The notes under the pieces: generated by a model
What the model was told of the DNA's origin: nothing
Databases searched by the model: none
Seen by the model: the letters and a program-made list of their open reading frames with translations, nothing else
Assembly (NCBI RefSeq): GCF_021442025.1
Contig: NZ_CP090446.1
Span: forward strand, 3,968,001 to 4,032,000
DNA length: 64,000 bases
Reading direction: 5' to 3'
Source: Sphingobacterium sp. SRCM116780
Lineage (GTDB): Bacteria > Bacteroidota > Bacteroidia > Sphingobacteriales > Sphingobacteriaceae
Shown here: in pieces, positions 26,361-35,793 of the stretch
Layout of the letters: each line of letters opens with the position of its first letter
How positions within the stretch are numbered: the stretch's first letter is position 1
Program-made: the position numbers and the translations under genes

Positions 26361-27356
26361 TTATTTATAAATAATTCCATATATAAAGCGGATGACCAAT
26401 CGATAATAAAGCTTTAAAACCCAAAATTGTTTTTTTAATGCTGCTTTTTGGATAAATTTTGTTCGACTGTTGAATAGGGGATTTTGGTCAATATAGCTAT
26501 TTGCTTCAGGATACCAATCCAACCAGCGTTGATAGGACTGTGGATCGTCTGTGATCAAAAAAGGCAATTTCGTGTTTAATTTAAAAAATTGAATTTCTTT
26601 CGATAATGCTGTACCATAGCGATTTTCTAAAAAATGAACCACCCCATCCACATTGTAACGGATTTGTTCCAAATGTTGTGGCGTAGTCTTCTTCGTAAAG
26701 GCCTCTTCGTTCAGTTGCACATAATGATACAATGCTTCGGGCAGGTAGCTGACTTTAGTTGCTAAGGCAAATAGCTTGATCATGGTCATATCTTCACCCA
26801 TGCCATAGCCATCAGGAAAGCGAATGTTATTGTTTATGTATAGTTGACGTTTAACCAATTTATTCCATACATTATAACGGATACGGCCACCCAATAACAG
26901 CTCAAGACTTTCTTTGCCTGTTAAGGTCCCAGATTTTCCTGAAGGTTGTATCATATAACGTTCATTGTCTTTAAACGATAGATACCAATCACACCAAACA
27001 ATATCTGATTGATCAGCTTCTGCTTGGTGATACAATTTTGATAAGGCATCTTTTTCAATCCAATCATCGCTATCGCAATGAAATATAAAGTTACCAGTAG
27101 CAACTTCGAGTCCAGAGTTTCGAGCAGAAGGTAAGCCTTTATTAACAGGATGACGAATGATTTTTGTATTTGCTTTTTTAGCTGGATAGGCTTCTAACAC
27201 TTTTTCCAGTAATGCAATGCTTTTATCTGGACTACAGTCATCCACGAAGATATATTCGATATCTTCGAGGTTTTGTTCAAATAATACACGAGCGTTACGC
27301 TCAATGAAACGTTCTACTTTAAAGATAGGAACTATGACAGAAACCGTAGCGCTCAT
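26361..27356 (-). CDS. Glycosyltransferase family 2
   Basis: A 331-residue GT-A enzyme: SVIVPIFKVERFIERNARVLFEQ, then VDDCSPDKS and FHCDSDDW, giving the DxD-like metal site (CDSDD). It is clearly paralogous to the GT2 at 35794-36813: the first ~120 residues share FEQ, YIFVxDCS, HxxNKG and WCDxYxSF. The C-terminal half has charged helices and a membrane-associating basic tail. It transfers a sugar during repeat-unit assembly; the donor is unknown. Confidence 0.9.
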   Translation of the reverse strand: MSATVSVIVPIFKVERFIERNARVLFEQNLEDIEYIFVDDCSPDKSIALLEKVLEAYPAKKANTKIIRHPVNKGLPSARNSGLEVATGNFIFHCDSDDWIEKDALSKLYHQAEADQSDIVWCDWYLSFKDNERYMIQPSGKSGTLTGKESLELLLGGRIRYNVWNKLVKRQLYINNNIRFPDGYGMGEDMTMIKLFALATKVSYLPEALYHYVQLNEEAFTKKTTPQHLEQIRYNVDGVVHFLENRYGTALSKEIQFFKLNTKLPFLITDDPQSYQRWLDWYPEANSYIDQNPLFNSRTKFIQKAALKKQFWVLKLYYRLVIRFIYGIIYK

Positions 27357-27378
27357 GTAGCTATTTTTTTATGTGGTT

Positions 27379-28449
27379 TTAAGAATTCTTTTTAACTAAC
27401 GCAACATCACATTGCACCATTTCTGAGACAAGAGCAGCTAAGTCATATTTTGGTTTCCAGCCCAATTGCGTATTTGATTTAGTTGGATCACCAATCAATA
27501 AATCCACTTCGGTCGGTCTATAGTATTGTGGATCTACTTGTACAACAATTTTTCCAATCTCCAATTGGTAATCCGGGTTGGTACAAGCTTTCACTTTAGC
27601 CACCTCTTCTGCTTCGTTTCCTTCAAATGCCAACTCGATACCAAGTTCAGCGAAGGCCATACGAACAAATTCACGCACATAAGTTGTTACTCCAGTTGCG
27701 ATAACATAATCTTCTGCAACATCTTGTTGTAAAATCCGCCACATCGCGTCCACATAATCTTTGGCATGCCCCCAATCGCGTTGTGCATTCAGATTTCCTA
27801 AATACAAACATTCTTGTTGACCTAAAGCAATCGCAGCAGTAGCCATCGTAATTTTACGTGTGACGAAGGTTTCACCCCGACGTGGTGACTCATGGTTGAA
27901 GAGAATGCCGTTACAAGCATAAATGTCATATGCTTCGCGGTAGTTTTTAGTAATCCAAAACCCATAAATCTTGGCAACTCCATAAGGAGAACGTGGATAA
28001 AATGGCGTGGTTTCTTTTTGAGGAACTTCCTGCACTAATCCATACAGCTCAGAAGTGGATGCTTGATAAATCCGGGTCTTTTTTTCTAAACCCAAAATAC
28101 GGACAGCTTCCAAAATACGTAAAGTGCCTATTCCATCTACATTTGCAACATATTCTGGCGAGTCAAAAGATACCTTAACATGAGACATCGCTCCCAAATT
28201 ATAAATTTCATCAGGTTGTACTTCTTGAATAATACGAATAATATTTGTTGAATCTGTTAAATCACCATAATGCAATTTAAAATTAACATGATTCTCATGT
28301 TGATCCATGTAGAGGTGATCAATACGTTGTGTATTGAAAGAAGAGGCCCGACGTTTGATTCCATGAACCATATAGCCTTTTTCTAATAGTAACTCTGCTA
28401 AATAAGAGCCATCTTGTCCTGTAACACCAGTAATTAATGCAGTTTTCAT
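27379..28449 (-). CDS. gmd: GDP-mannose 4,6-dehydratase
   Basis: A 356-residue extended [17 protein letters not shown] is the NADP-binding motif with the Gmd-specific [28 protein letters not shown] (Thr132, Glu134) and Tyr156-x3-Lys160 give the full catalytic set. It makes GDP-4-keto-6-deoxymannose from GDP-mannose with bound NADP. The next gene (fcl, located upstream in the transcript) completes GDP-L-fucose synthesis, so the polymer probably contains L-fucose. No GDP-mannose-supplying genes (manB/manC) are in the window, so these must lie elsewhere. Confidence 0.96.
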   Translation of the reverse strand: MKTALITGVTGQDGSYLAELLLEKGYMVHGIKRRASSFNTQRIDHLYMDQHENHVNFKLHYGDLTDSTNIIRIIQEVQPDEIYNLGAMSHVKVSFDSPEYVANVDGIGTLRILEAVRILGLEKKTRIYQASTSELYGLVQEVPQKETTPFYPRSPYGVAKIYGFWITKNYREAYDIYACNGILFNHESPRRGETFVTRKITMATAAIALGQQECLYLGNLNAQRDWGHAKDYVDAMWRILQQDVAEDYVIATGVTTYVREFVRMAFAELGIELAFEGNEAEEVAKVKACTNPDYQLEIGKIVVQVDPQYYRPTEVDLLIGDPTKSNTQLGWKPKYDLAALVSEMVQCDVALVKKNS

Positions 28450-28481
28450 GTTGATTAAATGCTTAATACGTATATATATAC

Positions 28482-29429
28482 TTATATTTTTACTTCTTTA
28501 TAGTTGTCTTGGTTTTCCAAAAACCATTGATAGGTACGTTGAATACCTGCTTCCAAATCCACCTCATGTTTCCAGCCTAATGCATGCATCTTGGATACAT
28601 CCATTAATTTGCGTGGTGTACCATCAGGTTTGCTGCTGTCCCAGATGATCTCACCTTGATGTCCTACTGCATACTGGATTAAACTGGCCAACTCTTTTAT
28701 ACTCAAGTCTGTGCCCGTGCCTACATTGTATAGATGCTCCGGAAGTTTATGGTCTAATGCAAAGACAACCGCTTTTGCGAGATCGTCAACAAATAAAAAT
28801 TCGCGCATCGGACTTCCAGATCCCCAAAGCGTCACGGCTGCATTTCCCTTAAGTTTAGCATCATGAAACTTGCGTATCATAGCGGGTAGCACGTGCGAGC
28901 TCGTCAAATCAAAGTTGTCATGTGTGCCATACAGATTCGTCGGCATTAAGCTAACATAATCTTTTCCAAATTGTTTGCGAATTGCCTCACATGCTTTTAC
29001 ACCTGTTATTTTGGCTATGGCATACCATTCGTTGGTAGGCTCTAGACTATCGGTTAGTAAGCTCGACTCCTGCAAAGGTTGTGCTGCAAATTTAGGATAA
29101 ATACAGGAAGAACCTAAGAAGATAAACTTTTCTACCTCATTTTGTAGCGATTCATTGATGAGGTTATTCTGAATTTGCATATTATCCATTAAAAATTGAT
29201 AAGGATAAGTATCATTCGCAAGAATACCACCTACTTTTGCGGCAGCATCGATTACGATCTCAGGTTTCTCTTTTTTGAAAAAAGCTTGTACTTGTCCTTG
29301 ATCGCGTAAGTCTAATTCGCTTGAATTGCGTAATGCGAAATTATGGTATCCAAGCTCTTCCAATTTTCGTTTGACCGCAGAGCCTACCATACCACGATGG
29401 CCTGCTATATATATTTTTTTATCTTTCAT
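28482..29429 (-). CDS. fcl: GDP-L-fucose synthase
   Basis: A 315-residue SDR (WcaG family): [14 protein letters not shown] for the cofactor, [13 protein letters not shown] with Ser107/Ser108 and Cys109, and NEWYAIAK with Tyr136 and Lys140. The conserved [12 protein letters not shown] stretch and [14 protein letters not shown] are diagnostic. It epimerises and reduces the Gmd product to GDP-L-fucose with NADPH. The gene is 32 bp from gmd and in the same transcript. Confidence 0.96.
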   Translation of the reverse strand: MKDKKIYIAGHRGMVGSAVKRKLEELGYHNFALRNSSELDLRDQGQVQAFFKKEKPEIVIDAAAKVGGILANDTYPYQFLMDNMQIQNNLINESLQNEVEKFIFLGSSCIYPKFAAQPLQESSLLTDSLEPTNEWYAIAKITGVKACEAIRKQFGKDYVSLMPTNLYGTHDNFDLTSSHVLPAMIRKFHDAKLKGNAAVTLWGSGSPMREFLFVDDLAKAVVFALDHKLPEHLYNVGTGTDLSIKELASLIQYAVGHQGEIIWDSSKPDGTPRKLMDVSKMHALGWKHEVDLEAGIQRTYQWFLENQDNYKEVKI

Positions 29430-29442
29430 CAGATACGGTTTG

Positions 29443-30288
29443 TTATCGAACTACTTTTTTAATTCTTGCTTTAATAGTATTGTAAAGTCCTTTCCCGAGT
29501 AAGGATCTCATTTTGTCTTTTAAGACCAACTTTAAGTATTCTTTTTTATTTTGAGCCCTTACTCGACTTGCAATTATTGCGCCTTCAGTTGATGTTTCAG
29601 CTTTTTCTTGTAAAATGAGTACACTCGTATTAAAATAATGAGCCAAAGGGGTAATAATGGATTGATCGTGCTTATGATAAGCCAGCTCCTTATTCTTACT
29701 ATCTTTCAGTTCTTCTTCTGTTGGGTCTATGATTAAATTTGGTTGTTTTATCGTTATATCCAACCATTTTTTTATGAAGGCATTATTTCTACCTTTACAA
29801 ATAATGGCTCCGCCCCATATTTTATTATAGCGGTCTCCATAACTCTCGTCTGCTAATAATTGTGCAAAATATGAAATTGTGCTTTCCTTTGTCCAATATT
29901 TTATTTTGGTTGATGTCTGTCCAAATTTTTCCCATTCTGGCATTTCATCTTTATATTGAAAACATAGGGTATCTACATTTTTTAAATAAGAGAAATAATC
30001 ATTCCAGTCTGAAGATTGAAAAAGAGAACATCCAGCATCTGTATAAACAACAATGGTACCTTCTTCATATTGCTGTAATGTTTCATAAATAATAGCAGGC
30101 TTCCATGACCAGTATCCACCACCTCTTTTGTATTGCATTAAGGGTGAATCTTTTATATAATCAGGTAACTGATCAGGCGTATACAATATAATCTGATCAA
30201 AGATCTGAAGTTTCTTGGCTTGTTTTCCTATGCGCTCTAGTGAAAAGGCCATTTTATCATCGGCAAAAGAAATAAAAATAATGGACAT
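29443..30288 (-). CDS. Putative glycosyltransferase of unassigned family
   Basis: A 281-residue protein. The pattern KRGGGYWSWKPAIIYETL followed by VVYTDAGCS is found in polysaccharide loci of several phyla in proteins annotated as hypothetical or as possible glycosyltransferases. TDAG stands where a DxD metal motif would be expected, after strands that suit a GT-A fold. The C-terminal part has KHDQSIITPLAHYF, resembling the HDQ element of such families. The neighbours (GTs, acetyltransferase, fcl) support a glycan-building role. The specific reaction is unknown. Confidence 0.55.
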   Translation of the reverse strand: MSIIFISFADDKMAFSLERIGKQAKKLQIFDQIILYTPDQLPDYIKDSPLMQYKRGGGYWSWKPAIIYETLQQYEEGTIVVYTDAGCSLFQSSDWNDYFSYLKNVDTLCFQYKDEMPEWEKFGQTSTKIKYWTKESTISYFAQLLADESYGDRYNKIWGGAIICKGRNNAFIKKWLDITIKQPNLIIDPTEEELKDSKNKELAYHKHDQSIITPLAHYFNTSVLILQEKAETSTEGAIIASRVRAQNKKEYLKLVLKDKMRSLLGKGLYNTIKARIKKVVR

Positions 30289-30299
30289 ATTTTAAGATA

Positions 30300-30980
30300 T
30301 TAAATGCGTATATACTCCCGTGACCAGGTTACATGCTCTTTGATAACCTTTAATGGATTTCCTGCACATATGCAAAAACTTGGAACATCTTTAACAACAG
30401 TAGATCCCATTCCTATGATTGCACCTTTTCTTATTAATACCCCTTTCAGAATACTTGACCGAGCTCCAATCCAAACAGAATCTTCGATATGAATAGGTTT
30501 GGATTTATTAATAACTATATTATCTTCATTGTAAATTGGATGTGAATCTGTCGCCCATAATTCTATTTGATCGGACATCATACATCCCTTTCCTATATTG
30601 ATTACATTATTGCTACCCATAATAACCATTCTCCCTCCTCCAAATGTACTTTTCTCTCCGATATATAATTTACAGCCATCTCCTCTAATAATTATTGTTG
30701 CATCGTGGATTTCTGTATTATTTTGTAAATACACTACATTATTGTTCCCATGCATCTCAATTTTGGTGTTAAATAGTTCTCCTTTAACGAAAATTTTATT
30801 GCCCCTTCCGTTAGCTGTAATCTGGCTTTGATGTATGAGAGCATTCTTAAAACAGCATTTGTTATTTTGTGTAGAAAGTTTAGCTAAAAAGAATGTCGAA
30901 TTTTTTGCTACACAAAATGCATATAATCTATTTATAAATAGAAAAAGTAAATTATATGTTCCTTTGATAATTTTTTTCAT
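30300..30980 (-). CDS. Left-handed beta-helix acyltransferase (serine acetyltransferase/WcaF-like)
   Basis: A 226-residue protein. Hexapeptide-repeat character begins about residue 55 (NGRGNKIFVKG, HGNNNVVYLQNN, RGDGCKLYIGEKS, MGSNNVINIGKG), then SDQIELWATDSHPIYN with the probable catalytic His. The C-terminal coil IHIEDSVWIGARSSILKGVLIRKGAIIGMGSTVVKDVP and a CAGNP ending are typical of sugar O-acetyltransferases. It probably acetylates a sugar of the repeat unit in the cytosol. The acetylation site is not predictable. Confidence 0.85.
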   Translation of the reverse strand: MKKIIKGTYNLLFLFINRLYAFCVAKNSTFFLAKLSTQNNKCCFKNALIHQSQITANGRGNKIFVKGELFNTKIEMHGNNNVVYLQNNTEIHDATIIIRGDGCKLYIGEKSTFGGGRMVIMGSNNVINIGKGCMMSDQIELWATDSHPIYNEDNIVINKSKPIHIEDSVWIGARSSILKGVLIRKGAIIGMGSTVVKDVPSFCICAGNPLKVIKEHVTWSREYIRI

Positions 30981-30984
30981 TATA

Positions 30985-31869
30985 TTATGATTTACGCAGT
31001 TTTTGATAAATGAAAAAGAAAGTCTTTGGAGCTAAGGCTTTGGCATAGCCAGCAATCCAAACAAATGGATATCGATATGGAAAACAACGCTTTTGAAAAA
31101 GTAGTGTATTATGAAGATTGAAGCCTAAAGGTGATTTAAGGTACTTTAGACGTTCTTTCAGCGGTAACTTTTTAAATTCCACGGCACTTCCTTTATGATC
31201 GTTTTCACATCTTCCGACGTATGCTCTTAAGATAAATACAGGAAACCCATGTTTGTAAGCAAGATAACTGTAATCATGATCACCACCACTGTGAATATAT
31301 TGATCGGTAAAAACTCCTTCTTTGGTTACGACATTATGCGATACGTAAGTGATATTGCCATGCGCTGCCTGACAATTTTGAAAGGTACCATCGGGAATTA
31401 GAAATTTATCTTTTAAAGTCCATTTGCTAATAAAGTTAAAACCACCGTAACTTAGTCCTGTTTTTTCTTTATTATGCGTAGACCCGACATAAATACCACC
31501 TTGACCAAATGTTTTATAGGAATATTCGTCAGCAGCAGTAAGCTCTTTCCAAAGGTTAGGATAGATAATACTGTCGTTATTCAACCAAAGATAACCATCA
31601 AAGCCTCCTTCCTGAATAGCGGCTTTCCAGGAGTTAATCATACCACCATTCCAAAACAGTTGACCGCTACCTTGCAAGATCTCTATATTTTCTTGTGGAA
31701 AATGTTGCATCAATTGCTCTCGGGTACCATCTGTACTGCCATCATCCGTTAGAAAGATTTTGAATGAAAGATCAAGGCCTGTTTTATCTGCATCAAAAAG
31801 ACTTTTAAGACAGATTAAAGTTTTGTCTATACGATTGAATACGGTTATGAGTACAGCTATATTTTTCAT
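30985..31869 (-). CDS. Glycosyltransferase family 2
   Basis: A 294-residue GT-A enzyme with IAVLITVFNRIDKTLICLKSL, FLTDDGSTDGTREQL and LWLNNDSIIY (NND in the metal position), followed by HSGGDHDYSYLAYKHGFPV. It resembles rhamnosyl-/GalNAc-type GT2 enzymes of surface polysaccharides. It is 4 bp from the GT8 gene and 4 bp from the acyltransferase gene, consistent with a tightly coupled operon. Confidence 0.88.
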   Translation of the reverse strand: MKNIAVLITVFNRIDKTLICLKSLFDADKTGLDLSFKIFLTDDGSTDGTREQLMQHFPQENIEILQGSGQLFWNGGMINSWKAAIQEGGFDGYLWLNNDSIIYPNLWKELTAADEYSYKTFGQGGIYVGSTHNKEKTGLSYGGFNFISKWTLKDKFLIPDGTFQNCQAAHGNITYVSHNVVTKEGVFTDQYIHSGGDHDYSYLAYKHGFPVFILRAYVGRCENDHKGSAVEFKKLPLKERLKYLKSPLGFNLHNTLLFQKRCFPYRYPFVWIAGYAKALAPKTFFFIYQKLRKS

Positions 31870-31872
31870 AAA

Positions 31873-32808
31873 TTAATTTTTTACACCTTTATTTGTAAAA
31901 TATCGAACTAAGATCTTGATTCTTTTTTTTAAACTTAGTCGATCATACTCGTCTATTTTATCATTGAAGAAATCAAAATAATATTTAGAATCAAAGAATA
32001 TTGATCTCCGGTAATATTCCCACCAAATATCAAAGTTGGGACAGTATTTTACCCAAGGCTTGGGTCCATTATAATGAACAATACCCATTTTCTCTGCTTC
32101 TTTTAATTCAGTTAATGAATAATAGTCTTGTTTTACCTGATTGGCTGCCAAATTAAAAATCTGGATTGTTGCACAAAATACAGGAGCCATTCTTTTGGTT
32201 TTCCCTTTACAGACAATATTAATAATGTCCATGTCTTGAAATTGGTATTGAGATGTTTGAACCTCTTTTTTAAAGAGTTCAACAATACCATCTTGACGTA
32301 ATAAGGCATTATTAAAGATTATATTTCCAGCTAAAATATAATCTTTAGAATCTAATCCTAATTTTAAACGGTCTTTTTTGACACCTTCATTTAAACCACC
32401 AGGAGACGTTACTCCTGCGACATAAAAATCTGTTAAATCTGTACTTTCGAAAATCTCTGCTAAATCTTGTCTAAAAATAACGTCCACATCATGGTACATA
32501 ATTTTATCATATTCTGGAATAAGTTCAGGTATCAATAACCTAAAATAAGTCGAATTTGTTATTCCTCTGATTTGAAAGGCTTTTTCAAACTGATTTCCAA
32601 CTGATCGATAAGTGATTTTGCAATTTTTATATCGATTCATTAAAGCACTCAAGCGATCATATTGAACGAATGTACTCTGGCTAGAATACAAAATAAAAAT
32701 ATCATAGAAAGTATCTATATTTGCATTTTCCAATAGAGATGTAATACATACACCTGCTGGCATTTCCCAGTTATCATCAAAACAAAATACAATAGGAATT
32801 ATTTTCAT
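31873..32808 (-). CDS. Glycosyltransferase family 8
   Basis: A 311-residue protein with the GT8 core: IVFCFDDNWEMPAGVCITSLLEN, RLLIPELIPEYDKIMYHDVDVIF with the D-V-D metal site, AGNIIFNNALLR and the late HYNGPKPW motif. GT8 enzymes of LPS and capsule loci usually add galactose or glucose with retention of configuration. The donor here is not defined. Confidence 0.92.
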   Translation of the reverse strand: MKIIPIVFCFDDNWEMPAGVCITSLLENANIDTFYDIFILYSSQSTFVQYDRLSALMNRYKNCKITYRSVGNQFEKAFQIRGITNSTYFRLLIPELIPEYDKIMYHDVDVIFRQDLAEIFESTDLTDFYVAGVTSPGGLNEGVKKDRLKLGLDSKDYILAGNIIFNNALLRQDGIVELFKKEVQTSQYQFQDMDIINIVCKGKTKRMAPVFCATIQIFNLAANQVKQDYYSLTELKEAEKMGIVHYNGPKPWVKYCPNFDIWWEYYRRSIFFDSKYYFDFFNDKIDEYDRLSLKKRIKILVRYFTNKGVKN

Positions 32809-32811
32809 TTC

Positions 32812-33687
32812 TTATTTTTTACTAATTACATCTGATGATGTGTTTTCATTTAAGTTCAAATATGCTAAATGATGATGCGTAACTCTTTTCTCCACTGGAG
32901 GGAGTTCCATATAATTACCATAAATTTGGGTTAGTAACAAATGATACTCTTTAGGTAATCTTACTGTCAACCCCTCAAACGGGAATTCTACATAACCATC
33001 AAACCACTTCTTCGGTGCAAACTCCTTTTTACCCCACATTCCACCATAATTACCTATAATCTCTGATTTCTCGTAAGCATATGTTTCTAGAATGGCATGA
33101 ATATGTTCTAGCACTTTTCTTCTCTTATTGGTTTTATTAAGAGATAAAAGAAATTCATTTAACGCTGTCCTTAAATAAAAAGAACGAATCATTTTAAATC
33201 CTGATTTCCAGTTGTTAAAAGTAGATTTGGGAAGAATCATTAATTTATTAGCTTCTCTTCGAAATTTCGTGAGTTGTGATTCAATATTTTCACTATGAGT
33301 TGGAGCACCATCCAAAGGGAAGATGTCAATGAAAATGCCCACATTACACAGAATCTCTTCCTTCTCTATGAGTGTTGTGTTACAATCACTCATTTTAGCA
33401 TAAGGTAAATAATAGTTTTCATCGGATTCGGGAAGAATCAGCCTGTAGCTTTCAATCGAATTATCTTTGAAAAATTTTATAAATTTATTATAATCAGGTC
33501 TAGGCATAAAGACATCTACGTCATCATCCCAAGGAATCATCCCTTGATGCCTAACAGCTCCTATCGCTGTTCCTCCGCAACAGAAATACTGTAAATTATT
33601 TTGTTCACAAATTGCTATAAATGCAGCAAATGCTTTTATAAGCTTTTCATTATATGCTTTCCGAATATCTGGAGTGATTTTTACCAT
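32812..33687 (-). CDS. LicD-family phosphotransferase
   Basis: A 291-residue protein with the LicD signature CCGGTAIGAVRHQGMIPWDDDVDVFMPR (Asp54-56, Asp58 as metal ligands; the NTase-like Gly-Gly just before). LicD proteins move a phospho-substituent such as phosphocholine, or other CDP-activated polyols, to a sugar. The neighbouring SDR and cytidylyltransferase/oxidoreductase fusion could supply a CDP-activated small molecule, which makes a non-choline substituent likely. No choline kinase or choline transporter (LicA/LicB) is present. Confidence 0.88.
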   Translation of the reverse strand: MVKITPDIRKAYNEKLIKAFAAFIAICEQNNLQYFCCGGTAIGAVRHQGMIPWDDDVDVFMPRPDYNKFIKFFKDNSIESYRLILPESDENYYLPYAKMSDCNTTLIEKEEILCNVGIFIDIFPLDGAPTHSENIESQLTKFRREANKLMILPKSTFNNWKSGFKMIRSFYLRTALNEFLLSLNKTNKRRKVLEHIHAILETYAYEKSEIIGNYGGMWGKKEFAPKKWFDGYVEFPFEGLTVRLPKEYHLLLTQIYGNYMELPPVEKRVTHHHLAYLNLNENTSSDVISKK

Positions 33688-33708
33688 GTCTTGTTCAATA
33701 AAAATTTA

Positions 33709-34434
33709 TTACTTAAAACTATAACCCCCAGTTACTTCTAATAGACTTCCATTAACAAAACCGTTGTCTAAAATAAATCCACAAGATTTTACGATCTCAT
33801 CAACAGCTGCAAAACGCTTAATAGCTGATTTAGCATAAATATTTTGACGTATTTCATCGGGTTTTGATTTTTGCCATTCCGTTTCAACAAATCCTGGAAC
33901 AATGACATTAACCGTAGTGTTTGTTCCTTCGAATTCTTTAACCAAATTTGAGGATAAGGCATGTAAAGCAGCTTTGCTTACACCGTAAACTAAGCTTGTA
34001 CCATGAGGGTGAACACCCATTAATGAACCAATAAATATAATGCGAGAGTCAGGTTGTATCTGTGAAAACAATTCACGAATAAGGATAAAATGTGAATTTA
34101 CAGTCACATTCATAACTGTATTCCAGTCTGTATCTGTAATATCCGTCATTTTTTTTCGTATGGTTGCACCTGCATTACCAACTAGACAGTTGATATAAGG
34201 AAACTTGTTCTTTATAAAGGTGGTTAAAAGATATGTTTGTTCAATTTTGGATTGATCGCATTTAAAAAAAGTAAGATATTCTTGATAATGAGTATATTCT
34301 TCTAAGAGTTTTTCGGCTCCTTGATCATCAGTTGCATATGTAGCGATAACATGGTATCCGCGTTCTAGTAGGTTAATCATAATACCTCTACCTATACCTT
34401 TTGTTCCTCCCGTGACTACTGCGTATTTTTTCAT
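33709..34434 (-). CDS. Short-chain dehydrogenase/reductase
   Basis: A 241-residue classical SDR: TGGTKGIG (residues 8-15), NAGA, Ser137, Tyr150-x3-Lys154, all intact, and a PGFVETEW loop. The family reduces ketones or oxidises alcohols with NAD(P). Its start overlaps the end of the cytidylyltransferase fusion by 4 bp and LicD follows 21 bp later, so it probably makes or reduces the precursor of a CDP-linked group. FabG-like lipid functions are less likely in this setting. Confidence 0.85.
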   Translation of the reverse strand: MKKYAVVTGGTKGIGRGIMINLLERGYHVIATYATDDQGAEKLLEEYTHYQEYLTFFKCDQSKIEQTYLLTTFIKNKFPYINCLVGNAGATIRKKMTDITDTDWNTVMNVTVNSHFILIRELFSQIQPDSRIIFIGSLMGVHPHGTSLVYGVSKAALHALSSNLVKEFEGTNTTVNVIVPGFVETEWQKSKPDEIRQNIYAKSAIKRFAAVDEIVKSCGFILDNGFVNGSLLEVTGGYSFK

Positions 34435-35783
34435 GATCGACTTATAATGTTTACATGTTCTCCTGCTCGAAAGTTTTCGATAATTTCAGCGATTAAAATA
34501 GATTCATCAGGTTTTAATTTGAAAGATATTGTGCTTTTATCAACAATCATAGAGAAAAATTCTTGAATCTCATAGCGTAATCCTTCTCCTGCATAAGGGT
34601 AGAAGAATTTTCGATTTAGATTTTGGTCTTCAAAACGCAATTCAAAAAAATCTGTTTTCCACCATGGCGCAGGTACATAAACGTAGCCTTTCGTACCTGA
34701 TATCACTAAATTACCTTCAGTCTTCACACCGAGACCCAATGTAATTGTTGCGATGGAATGTTCAAAGGCAAATAATCCTTTCGTAAAGGTATCTATACCA
34801 TTTGCTATTACAGAATAGAAATGCATTGACTTGATATCTTTTCCTAAAATTTTTAGAATAACTAATAATGGTAGAGGAGCTAGTTCTGTAACAGAACCTC
34901 CCGCTTGGTTTGGATCAAATTCTCGTAAAGTTTTATCTTGTAATTTGGATAGGGAGGCCTGTACATCGACTATTTCTCCGATGACACCTGATTTAACTAA
35001 GCTAATTAAATGTAAAAATGCAGGACAAAATGCCGTCTTACTTGCTTCTAGTAAAACAAGTTCTTTTTCCTGAGCTAATTTGTAGACCTCTTCTGCTTCT
35101 TGCTTCTTTAGCGTTAAAGGAATTTCGCACAAGACATGTTTACCTGCTAAAAGAGATCTTTTGATGTAATCATAATGACTAATATGAGGAGATGCAATAT
35201 AAACGGCATCAATCTCTTGGGTAAAATCATCAAAATCTTGATGATACGATTTTAATTGATAACACTCTTTAAAGTCTTTTGCTTGTAAGACATCTGGATT
35301 AAAAACAGAAATAACTTCGACACCATTAACAAATGCAGCTTCTGGAACAAAACGATGTGCAATTCTACCACTGCCAATGATCCCCATTTTGAATATGATT
35401 TGAGATTCGTCCCGAATCATGGTAGAAGAGACGCCTTCAGTACGCGGAAGATAAATAACTTGACAAAACTCGTTTAAATAATCAAAGTGACCTTCCCAAT
35501 CGGAGCCAATCGCAAAAATATCGACATGGAAACGTTGAATATCATGTATTTTTTGGCCAATATAATCTTCGATAATGATTTCATCAGCTAATCCGGTGTC
35601 TTTGATTGCTTGAACACGTTTTAACACATTATGATGAACATTTAATTTACCTCGCTCCATATCAAAAGAGTCGGAAGTAACTCCTACGATTAAATAATCT
35701 CCCAATGCTTTTGCATTTTTGAGTAAATTTAAATGCCCATGATGCAGTAAATCATAGGTGCCATATGTAATAACTTTTTTCAC
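34431..35783 (-). CDS. Fusion of TagD-type cytidylyltransferase and Gfo/Idh/MocA oxidoreductase
   Basis: A 450-residue two-domain protein. Residues 1-130 are a glycerol-phosphate-type cytidylyltransferase: YGTYDLLHHGH with the HxGH motif (His14, His17) and RTEGVSSTMIR (114-124). From about residue 133 a second Rossmann start, MGIIGSGRIAHRF, opens a Gfo/Idh/MocA domain with ISVFNPD, AVYIASPHISHYDYIKRSLLAGKHVLCEIPL (the conserved E in place of EKP) and a C-terminal sheet. One protein thus couples CTP-dependent activation to a redox step. With SDR and LicD behind it, it likely produces a CDP-polyol or CDP-linked sugar acid for phospho-decoration. I do not know a characterised equivalent. Confidence 0.85.
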   Translation of the reverse strand: MKKVITYGTYDLLHHGHLNLLKNAKALGDYLIVGVTSDSFDMERGKLNVHHNVLKRVQAIKDTGLADEIIIEDYIGQKIHDIQRFHVDIFAIGSDWEGHFDYLNEFCQVIYLPRTEGVSSTMIRDESQIIFKMGIIGSGRIAHRFVPEAAFVNGVEVISVFNPDVLQAKDFKECYQLKSYHQDFDDFTQEIDAVYIASPHISHYDYIKRSLLAGKHVLCEIPLTLKKQEAEEVYKLAQEKELVLLEASKTAFCPAFLHLISLVKSGVIGEIVDVQASLSKLQDKTLREFDPNQAGGSVTELAPLPLLVILKILGKDIKSMHFYSVIANGIDTFTKGLFAFEHSIATITLGLGVKTEGNLVISGTKGYVYVPAPWWKTDFFELRFEDQNLNRKFFYPYAGEGLRYEIQEFFSMIVDKSTISFKLKPDESILIAEIIENFRAGEHVNIISRS

Positions 35784-35793
35784 CCTGTCTAAT

